DNA of 64,000 bases from NCBI GenBank assembly GCA_965153355.1, contig OZ231126.1, positions 75,020,001 to 75,084,000 of the forward strand, written 5' to 3'. Both the position numbers and the translations under genes were made by a program. Of the stretch, positions 1 to 12,329 are shown one piece after another (positions within the stretch are counted from its first letter, which is position 1; the number at the start of each line of letters is the position of its first letter). The notes under the pieces are model-generated. The model worked only from the letters and a program-made list of their open reading frames with translations, made no database searches and had not been told where the DNA came from. Source of the stretch: Flaccisagitta enflata (Eukaryota; Chaetognatha; Sagittoidea; Aphragmophora).

Positions 1-36
1 AGAACGACTAAAAGAGACTCCAAGCTCCAAGACGGA

Positions 37-75
<39 letters not shown>

Positions 76-100
76 ACGGAGGCCCCGAGGGGGCAGAAAA

Positions 101-186
<86 letters not shown>
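101..186. repeat. (AG)n array with a nearby (TC)n at 41-70
   Basis: A short (TC)n and a longer (AG)n lie 30 bp apart and could form a hairpin. Confidence 0.95.
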
Positions 187-188
<2 letters not shown>

Positions 189-499
189 GTAGATCAAGAG
201 GCCACGTCGTCGTCATCGAAAAACGGGGTGAATAGAGCGAGTGAGAGAGACTAGAGACCAAGATTCAAGAAAAACCAAATCACGAAAAATCCAAAAATCA
301 GTTCAAAAGTGAACCCATTCTTGTTTTTCTCCTTTCTCTAATTTTCCCCCACTAAGCTCCGCTTTCAATCTTTTTTTTTCCTCTTTAATTTTTTCCCTTC
401 TTCTTTTTTTTTTTTTTTTTTTTTTCCATTTCCTAATTTTCTTTGGGGGTTTATTTGGCCAAACCAACTAAACTTTTAATGGTTTCCTCTCTTTAAGTG

Positions 500-880
500 C
501 CTGTCGAGGTGCGGACCGGTCATTTAGACTGGGGGTAGGGGTAGGGGTAGGGGGGGTGGACGTTTCTCTTAAGGAAGTGGTGCGGTGCGGACCGGCCATT
601 TAGCTATGATGTCGGGGTGTGAAGGGTGGACACTGGACAGCCCTTTTGAGGATATGATGAAATAGGTAGAAGTGAAGGGGAGGGGTAGACAGCCCTTGGA
701 GGAAGTGATTAGGTTGCAGATGCGGACTGGCTATGTAGACATGAGGTGGGGAGGGGTAAAGGGATGCGATAGAGTGACATGAGTGGACCGGTCATTTAAG
801 CATGAGGAGGGGTTGGGGAAAGGGGGGGGTGATGGGGAGTGGTCTGGTCATTTTGACACGTGGACTGACCTTGGAGGAAA
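500..880 (+). repeat. Degenerate tandem module GCGGACCGGTCATTTAGAC
   Basis: About five spaced copies (near 510, 585, 720, 782 and 840) with G-rich spacers. Confidence 0.5.
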
Positions 881-1198
881 CTGGAAGGTGGAATCAGGTG
901 AAACCATATTACGGAATAAATGTGCGGAATAAGAATGAAGATGCATGGAATTGGACAGGCATACATACATGTGGACATTGACGTTGACATTGACATTGCA
1001 GAGACAGACGGACAGAGACAATGACAAATAAAAAGATGTAAGGAAAGCTGGATAAACGGAAGGGAGATGAACTGCACCTTTGCTTCAGGGGAAAAAAATT
1101 CTAAGACGATACAGATCTTTTGTTTCTGTCGGGTTTTCCCGCTAGGGCGAAGCTTTAATCCGAGTAGATTCAGGTTGAAATGTATAAAACCCAGCCCC

Positions 1199-1285
1199 CA
1201 CCTGGCCCTAACGCTGGCCCTAACCCTAACCTTAACACCACCCCCAACCCCAACCTTAACCCTAACCCTACCCCTAACCCTAAAT
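1199..1285 (+). repeat. Interstitial telomere-like CCCTAA repeats
   Basis: Degenerate CCCTAA/CCTTAA/CCCCAA units (about 14) directly before a SHE copy. GGGGTA repeats at 530-553 are related. Consistent with TTAGGG telomeres. Confidence 0.65.
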
Positions 1286-1549
1286 AAAACAAGGTCATTA
1301 GACCTAAGTCGCGTGCGTCGGCACTTTCAAAAAATGTCAGGCAGACAGACGGACAAATTTTTTTTTCAACAGCACTTTTAAAAGTTTTTTTACCCCTCGA
1401 ACTTTTTTCTCTGCCATTCAGGGCCATCAAAAACGCAATAAAAAGCCTTAAAAACGACTTTGTGACGGACCGACCGACCGACCGACCGACCGACCGACCG
1501 ACGGACCGACAAAGTGGCTTATAGAGTCGCGTAGCACGCGACTAAAAAA
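1286..1549 (-). mobile_element. SHE copy (family 1), GTCGCG type
   Basis: Read on the minus strand: T-run, TAG, hairpin GTCGCGTGCTACGCGAC, a (GGTC)n array and, at the far end, CGCACGCGAC before ACCTTGTTTT. SHE is my label for the dispersed family sharing this plan (see the finding on covariation). Confidence 0.7.
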
Positions 1550-1631
1550 CCGCTTAGAAAGTCAGTAAAACAAAAGACATAACCGAATTCGAAAACAGTA
1601 CCTGCTTTAGGGATGTTCATATAAGTTCAAG

Positions 1632-1993
<362 letters not shown>

Positions 1994-2536
1994 CATGGAG
2001 TAAACAAAACAAAAAAGATATAAAAACAGAAGAGAATGAGAAACGCATTCACCTCTCTGAGCTCTCAGAGCTCTTCTGCACTTCAACCAGATGTGTAGGA
2101 GAAGACCTGGGAAACCGAGAAACGGAGGGAAAAGAAAAAACTAAGGAAAATAAAGAGGTTAAAGAAGAATAACAAGGCCAAAGGATGTCGTTGATGATGC
2201 GTTTCCTTCCCGTATAATAATTATAATATTAATTTCGTATTCATCTGAGTCTTGTTAGGCGCAACAATTTGGCTTTTCATGCGGCCGTCACCGCCCGAAT
2301 TTCAGTCAGTTGTTTCTTTCCATCGTTTGGTCGGTAGTCGGTCGGTAAAGCAAACTTTTGAGGGTCAGCATAGCGCATCTGTCGGCCTACTTGGCCCTGT
2401 CTTTCACTTGATGTTACGTTTGAAAATTGGGGACACTCTTGGCCCTCGACAGATATGCTCACTAACAGACAGAATAACAACGTGAACGTGAGGCATGACA
2501 TCTATGACTATGTCTATGAGAAAGGGAGAGAGAAAA

Positions 2537-2709
2537 AAACAAGGCCGGATACACGGCCATCAGTTGCGGATGGGTGGGCAGGAGCGAAAATGCGCGTTTT
2601 CGCACTCTCTCAACTCGATCACCACGGACCGACCAACCAACCAACCAACCAACCGACTGACGGACGGACGGACATAGCCTCTTATAGAGTTGCGTGTCCG
2701 CAACTAAAA
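2537..2709 (-). mobile_element. SHE copy, GTTGCGGAC type
   Basis: Minus strand: TTTTTAGTTGCGGACACGCAAC, TATAAGAGGC, GTCCGTCCGTC, (GGTT)n, then CCGCAAC and GTATCCGGCCTTGTTT. Confidence 0.75.
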
Positions 2710-2754
2710 ACCTGAGGCGGCACTTAAGTTTTTTTTCAGTGGTGCTCCTTATCT

Positions 2755-3110
2755 TTTTAGTCGCGTGCACGCAACTCTACACCTTGCCGTTTCGGTCGGT
2801 AGGTCGATAGGTCCGTCCGTCCATCCGTCCGTCTATCCATCACATTTTTAAGAATATGACGTTTTAAGATTTTTTAAGGTATTTTAAGGTACTCTAGGGT
2901 ATTTCAGGGTATTTCAGGGTACTTTAGGGTACTTCAGGGTACTTTAGGGTACTTAAGTTAGTTTAGGTACTTAAGGTATTTTAGGGTACTTTCAGATACT
3001 TTTTTTTTTCAGGCATTTTTGAGTATGTATGGGTATTTTTAGGTGTTTTCGGGTATTTTTGGGTGTTATTGGGTATTTTGGGTATTTTGTCAACTTTTTT
3101 TTGGACAGTC
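2755..3110 (+). mobile_element. SHE copy with internal 10 bp tandem array, right end unclear
   Basis: Starts TTTTTAGTCGCGTGCACGCA, then (GTCC)n, then about 25 units like TAGGGTATTTC. The GGCCTTGTT end was not found. Confidence 0.6.
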
Positions 3111-3616
3111 GTTATTGGTTCAGAATGTAACTTTTTTTGGGACAGACGTTATGTCAAGATGCACACGGAGAAGCAATTTTCACGGTCAAACCATAGTCTA
3201 GAAAAGAAATGAAATGATGAATTCACAATGGTTTTTAAAGAAATCGTATTTTTAGTATAAATCATTTATTTATTTGCATTGCAAATCATTTATGTGTTTT
3301 AAATCAGTTGGAAAAATTGAAAGAAAAATAAGAAAGTTAGCCTCCATTCCTCGACTTGTCTTACGTGAAATTCTTAATCTGTCTCTGAATGCATAAATTT
3401 GCATTTCGAAAAACATGGCCCAGTTCTAAAGACATTTAAGAAAAAGGCCATGTTCTTAGAAATGCAAAATTTTGCATTCAGAGAGAGATTAAGAATTTCA
3501 CGCGGAATGATTTTCCATATTTGCTATTCCTGTGCACTGCCACTTACAGTGCGATGCATAAAAAAAGATACAAGCCAAAGTCCATGTTTAAGGGTCTTAA
3601 AATCAATTTTTTTAGG

Positions 3617-4046
3617 TTTTTAGTCGCGTGAACGCGACTCTAGAAGCCGCTGTGTCGGTCGGTTGGTCGGTCGGTCTGTCGGTCGGTCTGTCGGTCGGTC
3701 CGTCACGTAACTTTTTTGAAATATGGCTCTAATCTTCATTTTAAAGATACTTTAGGGTACTTAAGGGTACTTTAGGATAATTCAAGGTACATTAGGTACT
3801 TTAGGGTACTTTAGGATAGGAGGTACTTAAAGCACCTAAAGTACCTAAAGTACCTAAATAAAGGTCAAACCTGTAGTTCAAGGGTACTTTAAGTACTTCA
3901 AGGGTACTTTAAGTCCTTTATTTCAATTTATTACCTTTATTACCTTTACCTTTATTACCTTTACCTTCTTTTCCTTCATTACCTTTATTACCTTCATTAC
4001 CTTTATTACCTTTATTACCACGCGACTAAGGTTTGTTGACCTTGTT
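3617..4046 (+). mobile_element. SHE copy, GTCGCGTG type
   Basis: TTTTTAGTCGCGTGAACGCGAC, a (GGTC)n array, internal AGGGTACTTTA units, a (TTACCT)n run at 3936-4018, then CACGCGAC and GACCTTGTT. Confidence 0.7.
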
Positions 4047-4607
4047 CTTGGGAGCATTTGAAAGAGCTTTAAAAAACTGAGACATTGCCACCAAGCCCAA
4101 AGAGTTTGATCAATTTGTTTAGATTCTACAGTAAAACAATGATAAGGTATCAAAAACAGCTATGTAAATAATGACCTTTTTTTGCTGCTACCTAAAAAAG
4201 AATGTTTTTACTTGAATTAATATAACTCTTAAACAAATTGAGCCACAGATGCCAGATACGACTCAAATAGAAGCTATTTTGAAGGGCTTTCCAAATGTCA
4301 TGGATTTTCATTAGTTCAATATCAATTCAAAGAATCTAGATAGTATCAAAGACAATTTTAAGAGTCATTTGGAGATCTTGCATCAATTGGCAATACCTAG
4401 TTTTCAATTTATGATAGAATTTAGTCTAATCGACCAAAATGTCTGAGATTGGTGCCAATCACTTCATTTCTTCCAACTCTCTGGATTCCTCATGAAAAAA
4501 AGTCTTTTAAGCAACTTTTTAGCATAGAAATCTTGAATAGAAAATTTGTATCTTTTTTTATGCATCGCACTGTATGTAGTATGAAGTTCTGTCGTATGAA
4601 GTTGCGT

Positions 4608-6170
4608 AGGGTGAAGTGGGGTAAAATGGGTCACTTTTTCGATTATTCTTTTAATATCTCCTAATGTTTTACTAAAATAAAGAATTTCATGATTGATTAT
4701 GGACAATGTGTGTTTTTCTTACTTCCACAAAAAAGAAAATTGCCTCCTAGAAATGAGCGAGGAGGGCAACCCACCCCTTTTTAAAAACGAGTAAGTGGGG
4801 TAAAATGGGTCACCTACCTTCTTTCGAAAAATATCGACCACTACTTCATTCCAAGTGAAGAGTTGCAACGCATTAGTGAAAGATGAGTGACCTAACATAT
4901 ATATTGAGCTAAAAAAAGTATCTCAAGGCAAAAAATATAAGTTTATTTGATAAGTTTTTTGAAAATAATGGTTTAGCATCAAATCATTACATTTATATCA
5001 TAAAATCTTTTAACAACAATGAAACAAGATGTTCAGGGCAGGAATGAACTGTATCTCACTTACTCTAACCCTAGAATTTGGATAACAAGCATATCTCAGC
5101 ATTTTAATGAAAATCTCATGATTTTAGCATGGTGACTAGCTTGTACTGAAATGACAATAAACAATCAAATCAGAACTCCACAAGTAGTTCTTATTGTGGG
5201 GCTGTCTTGGGCTTCCAATGACATCACTTTTGGTCTGAAAAAATTGCATCTTGCTGTCCGCGCCTTACCTTGAATTTTCCTTCAGCCTATGGGAAACCAA
5301 AAATTTCAAAGTGCTTAAATCTCTGTTTTGACTGCAGATTTGAAATCTGCAGAAAAAACTGTTAATTGAAAGTGCTTTCCTTTTTTCAATATTCCAACTA
5401 GAAGGTGCTCAAAATAAGTGTCAAAGTTTGCAAAACTTACCTTTCTCTTTTATTTATATGTAAAATCACCAAACTTACCTTTTTTTATATCTTTAAGATG
5501 AATTTTGACTATAATCCCGAAGGAATATTGAAAAAAGGAAAGCACTTTCAATTAACAGTTTTTTCTGCAGATTTCAAATCTGCAGTCAAAACAAAGATTT
5601 AAGCACTTTGAAATTTTTGGTTTCCTATAGGCTGAAGGAAAATTCAAGGTAAGGCGCGGACAGCCAGATGCAAATTTTTCAGACCAAAATTGATGCCATT
5701 AGAAGCCCAAGACAGCCCCACAACAAGAACTACTTGTAGAATTCTGATTTTATTGCTTTTAGTCATTTAGGTACAAGCTAATGGTGACCCATTTTACCCC
5801 ACATTACTAAAAATTTATTTTTTAGCTAACTATACATAAAAACTGAAAACTATTACTGCCCATGTTTAACCATCCATCCATTATACGTTGGCAGTGGGTA
5901 ATTGCTTTCCTCCTCTATTTGGTCTCCATGGAAACCAGAAGTTGGTTTTATGCCTAGCGAAGCACAGTTTTTATCAATTTACTATTTATTTTCACAATGC
6001 ATCCAAATATTACAAACAAGGGGCAATTATCTGTCTTGGAGGAGGATATGGCATCCTTTTCCCTAGATCAGAAGCAAAAATTGCTTCATTTCAACAGATT
6101 TCAGCAAAATTTTGAATAAAGTTAAGTGACCCACTTTACCCCGCTGACCCATTTTACCCCACTCTACCCT
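4608..6170. mobile_element. TIR element of 1.56 kb with GTAAAATGGGTCA ends
   Basis: The left end AGGGTGAAGTGGGGTAAAAT and the right end are inverted repeats with two differences in the first 26 bp. Extra GGGGTAAAATGGGTCAC motifs lie inside at about 4796, 5785 and 6126. No transposase frame. Its core is a large palindrome. Confidence 0.7.
5137..5780. repeat. Palindrome with about 259 bp arms inside the 1.56 kb element
   Basis: Arms 5137-5395 and 5522-5780 are reverse complements with few differences; both include CTGCAGATTTSAAATCTGCAG and the sequence around CGCGGACAGC. The 126 bp spacer is AT-rich and unrelated. Confidence 0.82.
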
Positions 6171-6246
6171 AATTGTGTGTAACGTAGCACGCGACTGTTG
6201 GCCTGTTGGGCTTGTTAATTTTACATCCATTTAGTCTCGGTGAGTC

Positions 6247-6289
<43 letters not shown>

Positions 6290-6453
6290 TATGAGGCAGA
6301 AGCTGAGGATTAATGAAATTTTCTTCGTTGACTACACTCCATTAATTAAGTCCATTTTAGTAAGGTTTTCTTTCTTCTTCTTCTCATATGCCATAATACG
6401 GCGTGGTCGGACTTTCCACCGGTAATAGCTAAAATAATGATCATCTCTCTCTC

Positions 6454-6598
6454 TTTTTTTAGTCGCTTGCACGCTACTCTACACCCCACTTTGTCGGTCT
6501 GTCCGTCCGTCCGTCCATCGGTCTTTGTCAGTCCGTCACACTTTTACTTTTTTATCAATTTCATTTCTTTAAGTCATTTTAAGTCATTTAAGAGTATA
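6454..6598 (+). mobile_element. SHE 5' part, interrupted by a MITE
   Basis: TTTTTTTAGTCGCTTGCACG, CACCCCACTTTGTCGG, (GTCC)n, then AAGTCATTTT units running into the MITE at 6599. Confidence 0.55.
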
Positions 6599-6779
6599 CA
6601 GTGGAGCACCGCTACAGCGCACCCCCTAATAAGTTATGCCCGCCTTTAAGACTTACAACCTATAGTATCATGAGAGTTTTTGTAGTTATTTCTATATTGG
6701 CAATAAAGCATTTTCACTATAAGGCATAATTTTATTGTCCCATCACTCCCATGAAATGCGCTCTAGTGACGCTCAACAA
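6599..6779. mobile_element. Short pogo/Tigger-like MITE
   Basis: CAGTGGAGCACCGCTACAGC at the left resembles the inverted right end (GAGCGTCACTAGAGCGCA), and TA flanks both sides. 181 bp, no coding capacity. The match between ends is imperfect. Confidence 0.5.
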
Positions 6780-7400
6780 TACTTAGTCATTCCTATTCAT
6801 TTTAAGTCATTATTGGAAAAAAGTCGAATTACGTAATTCGACTTTTTGAAACATAGGGGAGAAATAAAGTTTTCCATTTTTGGTTTGAGGCAATTTTTGA
6901 AAGTTGTGCAGTTTTGGGGGTGGGATGATACATTTCTTGATATTCATAGCTAAGAAAGAACTAATTTTTCTCTTTCAAATGATGACAACCAGAAGTCTCT
7001 ACGATCATTAGTTTTGGCGTTATGAATTTTTGAACCTTTTTTTTAATTTTTTTGCATTTTCGCAAAGATTGGTACTATTTATTGATCCTCATTTCTGGAC
7101 CAATGTAACAAGAGAGAATAGTCAAGATGTTACTTCAACTTTCTGTAAAAACTATTGATCATTTCAGAAAAAGTCATATTCTCCATAAAAACAAACATGT
7201 GTCAGAGTATTAAGAGTTACCTGATTGATTTAAAACAATCACTTTTATTTCTTGTAAAAGATATCTTTTAGCTTAATAAGCACAAAACACTTAAAGAAAA
7301 CTAGTGCTTTTAGTTTCCTCAAAAAATTTTATTTTTCATTTATGTGATAAACTATGATGATGCAGTTTAAATACTGTAAAGCATCGTTTCAAGGATCAGA
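6780..7400. other. AT-rich DNA, nothing recognised
   Basis: Low-complexity-poor AT-rich sequence with the palindrome GTCGAATTACGTAATTCGAC at about 6823-6842; no coding signal seen. Confidence 0.6.
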
Positions 7401-7411
7401 AGTTTTCTGCA

Positions 7412-7772
<361 letters not shown>

Positions 7773-8314
7773 AATGCATGCAGGGCCGGCGAGAGGGGGG
7801 TCCAACCCCCTCTGAGAAGGGGGCCCCGGGCCCTAGGGGGTAATTAGGAAAAAAATTTAAAAAAATCAGATTGGATCATGTATGGACTTAAGATGTCAAG
7901 TGGGAGCCCCATTGAGATCAAATCAACATATTGGTAAAGTCTCAAATACCAACCCTTTCAAAGATGTAGTACATGTTACTTTCAATTGAACCCATATTTC
8001 AGTAAGATTTGGGCCCTTATAAAGGTGACAAATAATTTCAAAGTGAAGTTATTATGATCCTATTTGAATAATTGAGGGTATCTTTGAATGAGAGCTGTAT
8101 TTTTTTCTATCTGAAGGGCTGACTAATTCAGAACCCCGCTCAGATTGGAAAAGAGGCACATTGATTTTGATTTGATCTTTATTATTGATTCACAGAGTCT
8201 TTTTTATATACAGCCTGTATTGGTTAAAAATGAGAGCCATATTTTTTCATATCAGAAGGAATGACTAATTCAGACCCCACATTCAGATTGGAAAAGAGGC
8301 ACATTGATTGTGAT

Positions 8315-8716
8315 TTTTAGTCGCGTGCACGCGACTCTACACCCCGCTTTGTCGATCCGTCCGTCCGTCCGTCCGTCCGTCCGTCGGTCCGTCCGTCACA
8401 CTTTACTTTTTTGTAATATAACATCGATTCTTAGGTCATTTTAAGTCCTTTTTAGTCATTAATAGTTATTCTAAGTCATTTTGAGTCATTCTAAGTCATT
8501 TTAAGTCATTCTAAGTCATTTTAAGTTATTTTAAGTCATTTTTGGTCATTAGGTTTTTTAGGCATTTTAAGTCCTTTTTGGACATTTTATGTCATTCTAA
8601 GTCATTCTAAGTCACTCTAAGTCATTCTAAGTCATTCTAAGTCATACTAAGTTATTCTAAGTCATTCTTACCCTGTAAATCTCGCACGCGACTTATAGGT
8701 GTTGGCCTTGTTTATT
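8315..8716 (+). mobile_element. SHE copy, complete, GTCGCGTGC type
   Basis: TTTTTAGTCGCGTGCACGCG at the left, (GTCC)n, about 25 AAGTCATTYT units, then CGCACGCGACTTATAGGTG and GGCCTTGTTT. Flanks ATTGTGAT and ATTGTAAT may be an 8 bp target duplication. Nested in the hAT element. Confidence 0.8.
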
Positions 8717-8941
8717 GTAATGTATAACATTGTCATTGTCTTTTTCCGCTCACGGTTAAAAATCCGTGCTAAATTTCATCTAGTCAGAAGGTCTAACAAA
8801 TTTAGCTCCCTCGCTCAGACAAGATGAGAGAAACATTGATTTTGATAAGAGGGGAAAAAAAAAAAAAAACTCAGTAAAACACCAATACTAGGTTGCAACT
8901 CCTGGAGGTAGAAGTTTGAGCACTGGAGTTATTTTCATGGG

Positions 8942-9136
8942 AACAAGGCCGGATACACAGCTACCCCAGTCGCGTGGGGGTGAGCAAGGGCTGTATTTGA
9001 GTTCACTTGATCATTTGGGCAGGAGCAGTGAGGCAAAGACTTCAAAAACCTAAAAAAAGTAAAGTTTGATGGACAAACGGATGGACAAATGGACCGACAA
9101 AGCAGGGTGTTGTGTCGCATAGCATGCAACTAAAAA
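8942..9136 (-). mobile_element. SHE copy, diverged
   Basis: Minus strand: TTTTTAGTTGCATGCTATGC hairpin, GTCC repeats, CACTGCTCCTGCCC, CACGCGACTGGGGTAGC, GTATCCGGCCTTGTTC. Nested in the hAT element. Confidence 0.7.
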
Positions 9137-9306
9137 TTTCTAATCTGATAACCCAAAACTAAAAGATAAACTTCACTCTAGTAGCAGTATGAGGGGGATT
9201 GCTAAGGGGGGGGGGGTAGGGGCTTTGGGGGCAGGGGGGGCCCGGCCAAAAAGGCTAGAGGGGGGGCCGCCATTTCTCTCGCCGGCCCTGAATGCATGCA
9301 TGCATG

Positions 9307-9308
<2 letters not shown>

Positions 9309-9389
<81 letters not shown>

Positions 9390-9405
9390 ACACACTCACA
9401 CACAC
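9309..9405. repeat. (CA)n array
   Basis: Follows a (TGCA)n run that includes the target duplication of the hAT element. Confidence 0.95.
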
Positions 9406-9499
9406 AAAGGAAGACTGAGAGGCATAGAGACTAAGAGAGACAGAGATTGAATAATAAAAACTGACAAGCAATCGACCAGACATCATGAGATGCACACAC

Positions 9500-10186
9500 A
9501 GAAGAAAATGCGCTGAAAAAAAAGACTCACATTTACGACTTTTTTCCGGTGGGCGATTAGCCGCCTTTATTGGTACATTATGTGAGTCTGTAAGACTGTA
9601 AGAGGCTTCGTCGGTTCATTCGTCCTTCTGTTGGTCTTGCTGGAGTTGGAAAGGGTGGAAATGCGCAATTTGCGCATTATGAGAGTGTGTGTGTAGGGGG
9701 CGGGGATCGTCTGCGCTCGCCACCACGACATTTTATCCCCGCGTTACTTGTTTTTTAGTTTTTGTCCGGAGGTTTTTCTAGGTAATTCGATCAAATTTTA
9801 ATGAGTGCAGCAAAGCTCGCCCGTTACAAAGACATGTCCGCTGATGAGGCATAGAATTTTCTATCCCGTCAAAAATTTTCGAGCTATTTCTTTATTATTA
9901 ATAGGGTAGCTTGACTTGAAGGCATCACTTTGTCCACTCTCTTATCCTGACCCCGACTCCCGACCTATGTCCTATCCCCTACTCCTAAGTTGCTAACCCG
10001 ATCCTCGCAAGTCGTAAGATTTTCCGAGGCTGTTACGTTCTACGAAGTTTCTGAAAGGGGATTGAAAGGTCGATGAACAGTTGGTTGAAACAGAATCCCG
10101 ATTTCTGATGTTTATAATTTCGTGAGTCATACTGTGAATCATAACAACATTTATATCACTCTCGGGTTCTGGGCTCGTTCATTTTT
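9500..10186. other. No gene seen
   Basis: Moderate-GC unique-looking sequence. It starts with TTTACGACTTTTTTCCGGTG, which recurs near 13361. No convincing exon. Confidence 0.5.
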
Positions 10187-10670
10187 GGGCAGCGGCCCCG
10201 AAGGGGCCGATGACCTATGCTTTCTCACATAGGGGAAATTTCTCCTTCTCCTCCTTCTTCTTCTTCTTCTTCATCTTCTCCGTCCCCCCCCCCATTGAGG
10301 CCCAAATCCTAGTCTCGAGGCCAAAATCCCAGCCTTGAGGCTCAAATCCCAGCCTCAAAGCTCAAATCCCAGCCTCAAGGCTTCAATCCCAGCCTCAAGG
10401 CTCAAATCCCAGCCCCAAGGTTCAAATCATAGTCTCGAGCCCCAAATCCTAGCCTCAAGACTCAAATCCCAGCCTCCAAGCTCAAATCCCAGCCTTGAGG
10501 CCCCAAATATAGCCTCCAGGCTCTAATTCAATCCTTGAGGTTCAAATAAAAACAGCATAGATCATCGGTCCCTTCGGGGTCGCTGCCCCTCCAACCACCT
10601 CACACCCACAAATACTTACATAGGGGCAACGGGTACCGCTGACCATCTAACGCTTTTGCGACTATTTTCT
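10187..10670 (+). mobile_element. Family 2 element with internal 20 bp tandem array
   Basis: Left GGGCAGCGGCCCCGAAGGGG hairpin, GATGACCTATGCTTTC, CTTCTTCTT run, about 12 units like CTCAAATCCCAGCCTCAAGG (10290-10545), then the inverted GATCATCGGTCCCTTCGGGG and CGGGTACCGCTGACCATC. Confidence 0.75.
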
Positions 10671-10965
10671 TTAGCGGTGTGTATATGTCCGTAATTTGTT
10701 TGTTGGTCTTTATTTTTTCAAGTCCTGTGCTGTATCGGATGGTCGTGGTCGGTTTGTCCCACTCTAACATTTTTCCTTTGCTAGCGGGTTTTGCATTAAC
10801 AAACACCCCATTATCGGCTCATGGCACTGCCCCTGCTCAACCTTATTCGAATTTTTTTGTGTTTTTTTTTTTTATAATATTTTGTTTGCTTGTTTATTTT
10901 TTTGTTGAAAAAGGTTCAGTCAGGATTGATAGCAGTTGCCTGACCCTGGTCACTGTTACTGCGGC

Positions 10966-11310
10966 CAAGTGAGGCCTTGTTTCCTCCCCCTTCCTCCTCT
11001 CCCGCGTAATTCCTGAAGTGCTTTGCTATTGACTCTGGCCAGATTAGTCGTGTCAAACTGTGACTTTGTTTCTCTTCCCATCTTCTATGTTATTCCTTAA
11101 GCGCTTTGCTATTGACTCTGGTCAATGAAGCTGTGTCAAACTGTGACTTTGTTTTTCTTCCTGCCTCCTCTCCCGCGTAATTCCTAAAGCACTTTCCTAC
11201 TGAATCTGGCCAGAGGAGCCGTGTCCAAGTAAGGCTTTGTTTTCCTTCCCCGCCTGCGCCGCCTTCTAGCTCCTCCTCTTCCGCGTTTTTCCCAGAGCGC
11301 TTTGTCATTG
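10966..11310 (+). repeat. Minisatellite, about 82-90 bp unit, four copies
   Basis: Units share CTGTGACTTTGTTTYTCTTCC, CGCGTAATTCCT and CTTTGCTATTGACTCTGGCC. Copies start near 10966, 11056, 11138 and 11226. Confidence 0.75.
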
Positions 11311-11400
11311 CCTAGATTGGTGTTGGGAGCTCCCCAGTTTCCAGATTTGGAGGAAATTTAAACGGAGAATAGAAATTGAAAATTGCGATTTGATGATTAT

Positions 11401-11678
11401 TTCTAGGTCGTGTGCACGCGAGTGTAGATGTTGGTATATCGGTCCGACGGTCCCTACATAACATTTTCGGATCATATCCGTATGAGTCGTTTTGAAGTTG
11501 CTTTTGAATTGTTAATATGAATTCATGTAATTACGAAATGGCGTAATTACATATTCATAAAATTATGATATAATCATGTAATTATGGAACTTTGACATTA
11601 TGTGATTATTCAATTATGTAGAGGTGGTACGAGTGATAAGGCGCAGTGGCGCGCGGCGGTTGCCCTGTTTGGCTTGTT
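11401..11678 (+). mobile_element. SHE copy, eroded
   Basis: TTCTAGGTCGTGTGCACGCGAG at the left, GGTCCGACGGTCC, AT-rich centre with AATTACGAAATGGCGTAATT, and GGCGCGCGGCGGTTGCC then GGCTTGTT at the right. Confidence 0.5.
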
Positions 11679-11679
11679 C

Positions 11680-12030
11680 GGGTCTGAATGAGATTGGCTA
11701 GAAAACTGAATTGAATTGTGCTCCACGACAGCGCCCCCAACGAAAAACGCCGTGGGACTGAATTCAACATGATCATATTTTAGGTTGTTTTAATTATCTT
11801 GTTTCGCTTCGTTTTCGTTTTTTTTATCTTGATTTTCTACACCTTACCTATATTAAGGCAGCTTTTTAGATGGAGTAGGCAAAAATGGAGGTGAAGAAAG
11901 GGATAAAGTAAAGCCAGATACCAATACAATTAAAAAAAATGAAGAAAGAAAAAATAGTTTTGCCTCTGTGTATTTGTGTTCGTTTTTGCGGTTATGTCTA
12001 TGGCACCAAAATAAAATGAATCTTATTCAG
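11680..12030. other. No gene seen
   Basis: Unique-looking AT-rich sequence; no splice-bounded frame stood out. Confidence 0.5.
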
Positions 12031-12032
12031 TT

Positions 12033-12118
12033 ATAACAAAGTTTTCTTCCTTCATCCTCCGGTTGTGCGACCTTCCTTTGCTTCTTGTTTACAATCTTCC
12101 GTTCTTTTTTTTTTTGGG
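12033..12118 (+). repeat. 85 bp direct repeat, copy 1
   Basis: AACAAAGTTTTCTTCCTTCA through TTACAATCTTCCGTTCTTTT recurs at 13404-13490, flanking the large purine-rich block. Confidence 0.8.
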
Positions 12119-12329
12119 GAAGTTGAGCTAGAATTGCCAACATGAGGCTGGGTTGAAATTGCACAGGTGAAAGAGGCACTTTTACACCTTTCTGGAAAAA
12201 GCAGGCACTGTGGTACCAACATTGTATACCAGAATTTTTTAATCTTTTTATTTTTTTCATATTTTCCGCATTTTTCTCAAAGATCTTTATTTTTCATTGT
12301 TCTTAATTTTTGGCCCTAAGTAACAACAA

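Larger units (their letters stand above)
7781..9290. mobile_element. hAT-type non-autonomous transposon, 1.5 kb
   Basis: Terminal inverted repeats begin CAGGGCCGGCGAGAG, and the flanking 8 bp AATGCATG (7773-7780 and 9291-9298) is a perfect target duplication, as expected for hAT. No transposase frame remains. The interior contains a repeated motif (GATTGGAAAAGAGGCACATT near 8140 and 8290, with a related stretch near 8830) and two SHE copies at 8315-8716 and 8942-9136. The element lies between a (GA)n and a (CA)n array. Confidence 0.82.

Noticed and set aside
1445-1520. CRISPR-like regular repeats in the (GACC)n and 80 bp arrays
   Set aside because: No unique spacers; these are tandem repeats in an animal genome.
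8315-8716. SHE elements as Helitrons or tRNA-derived SINEs
   Set aside because: The hairpin plus CTAA recalls a Helitron end, but there is no TC start or spacing to CTRR; no A and B boxes were recognised for a tRNA-type SINE.
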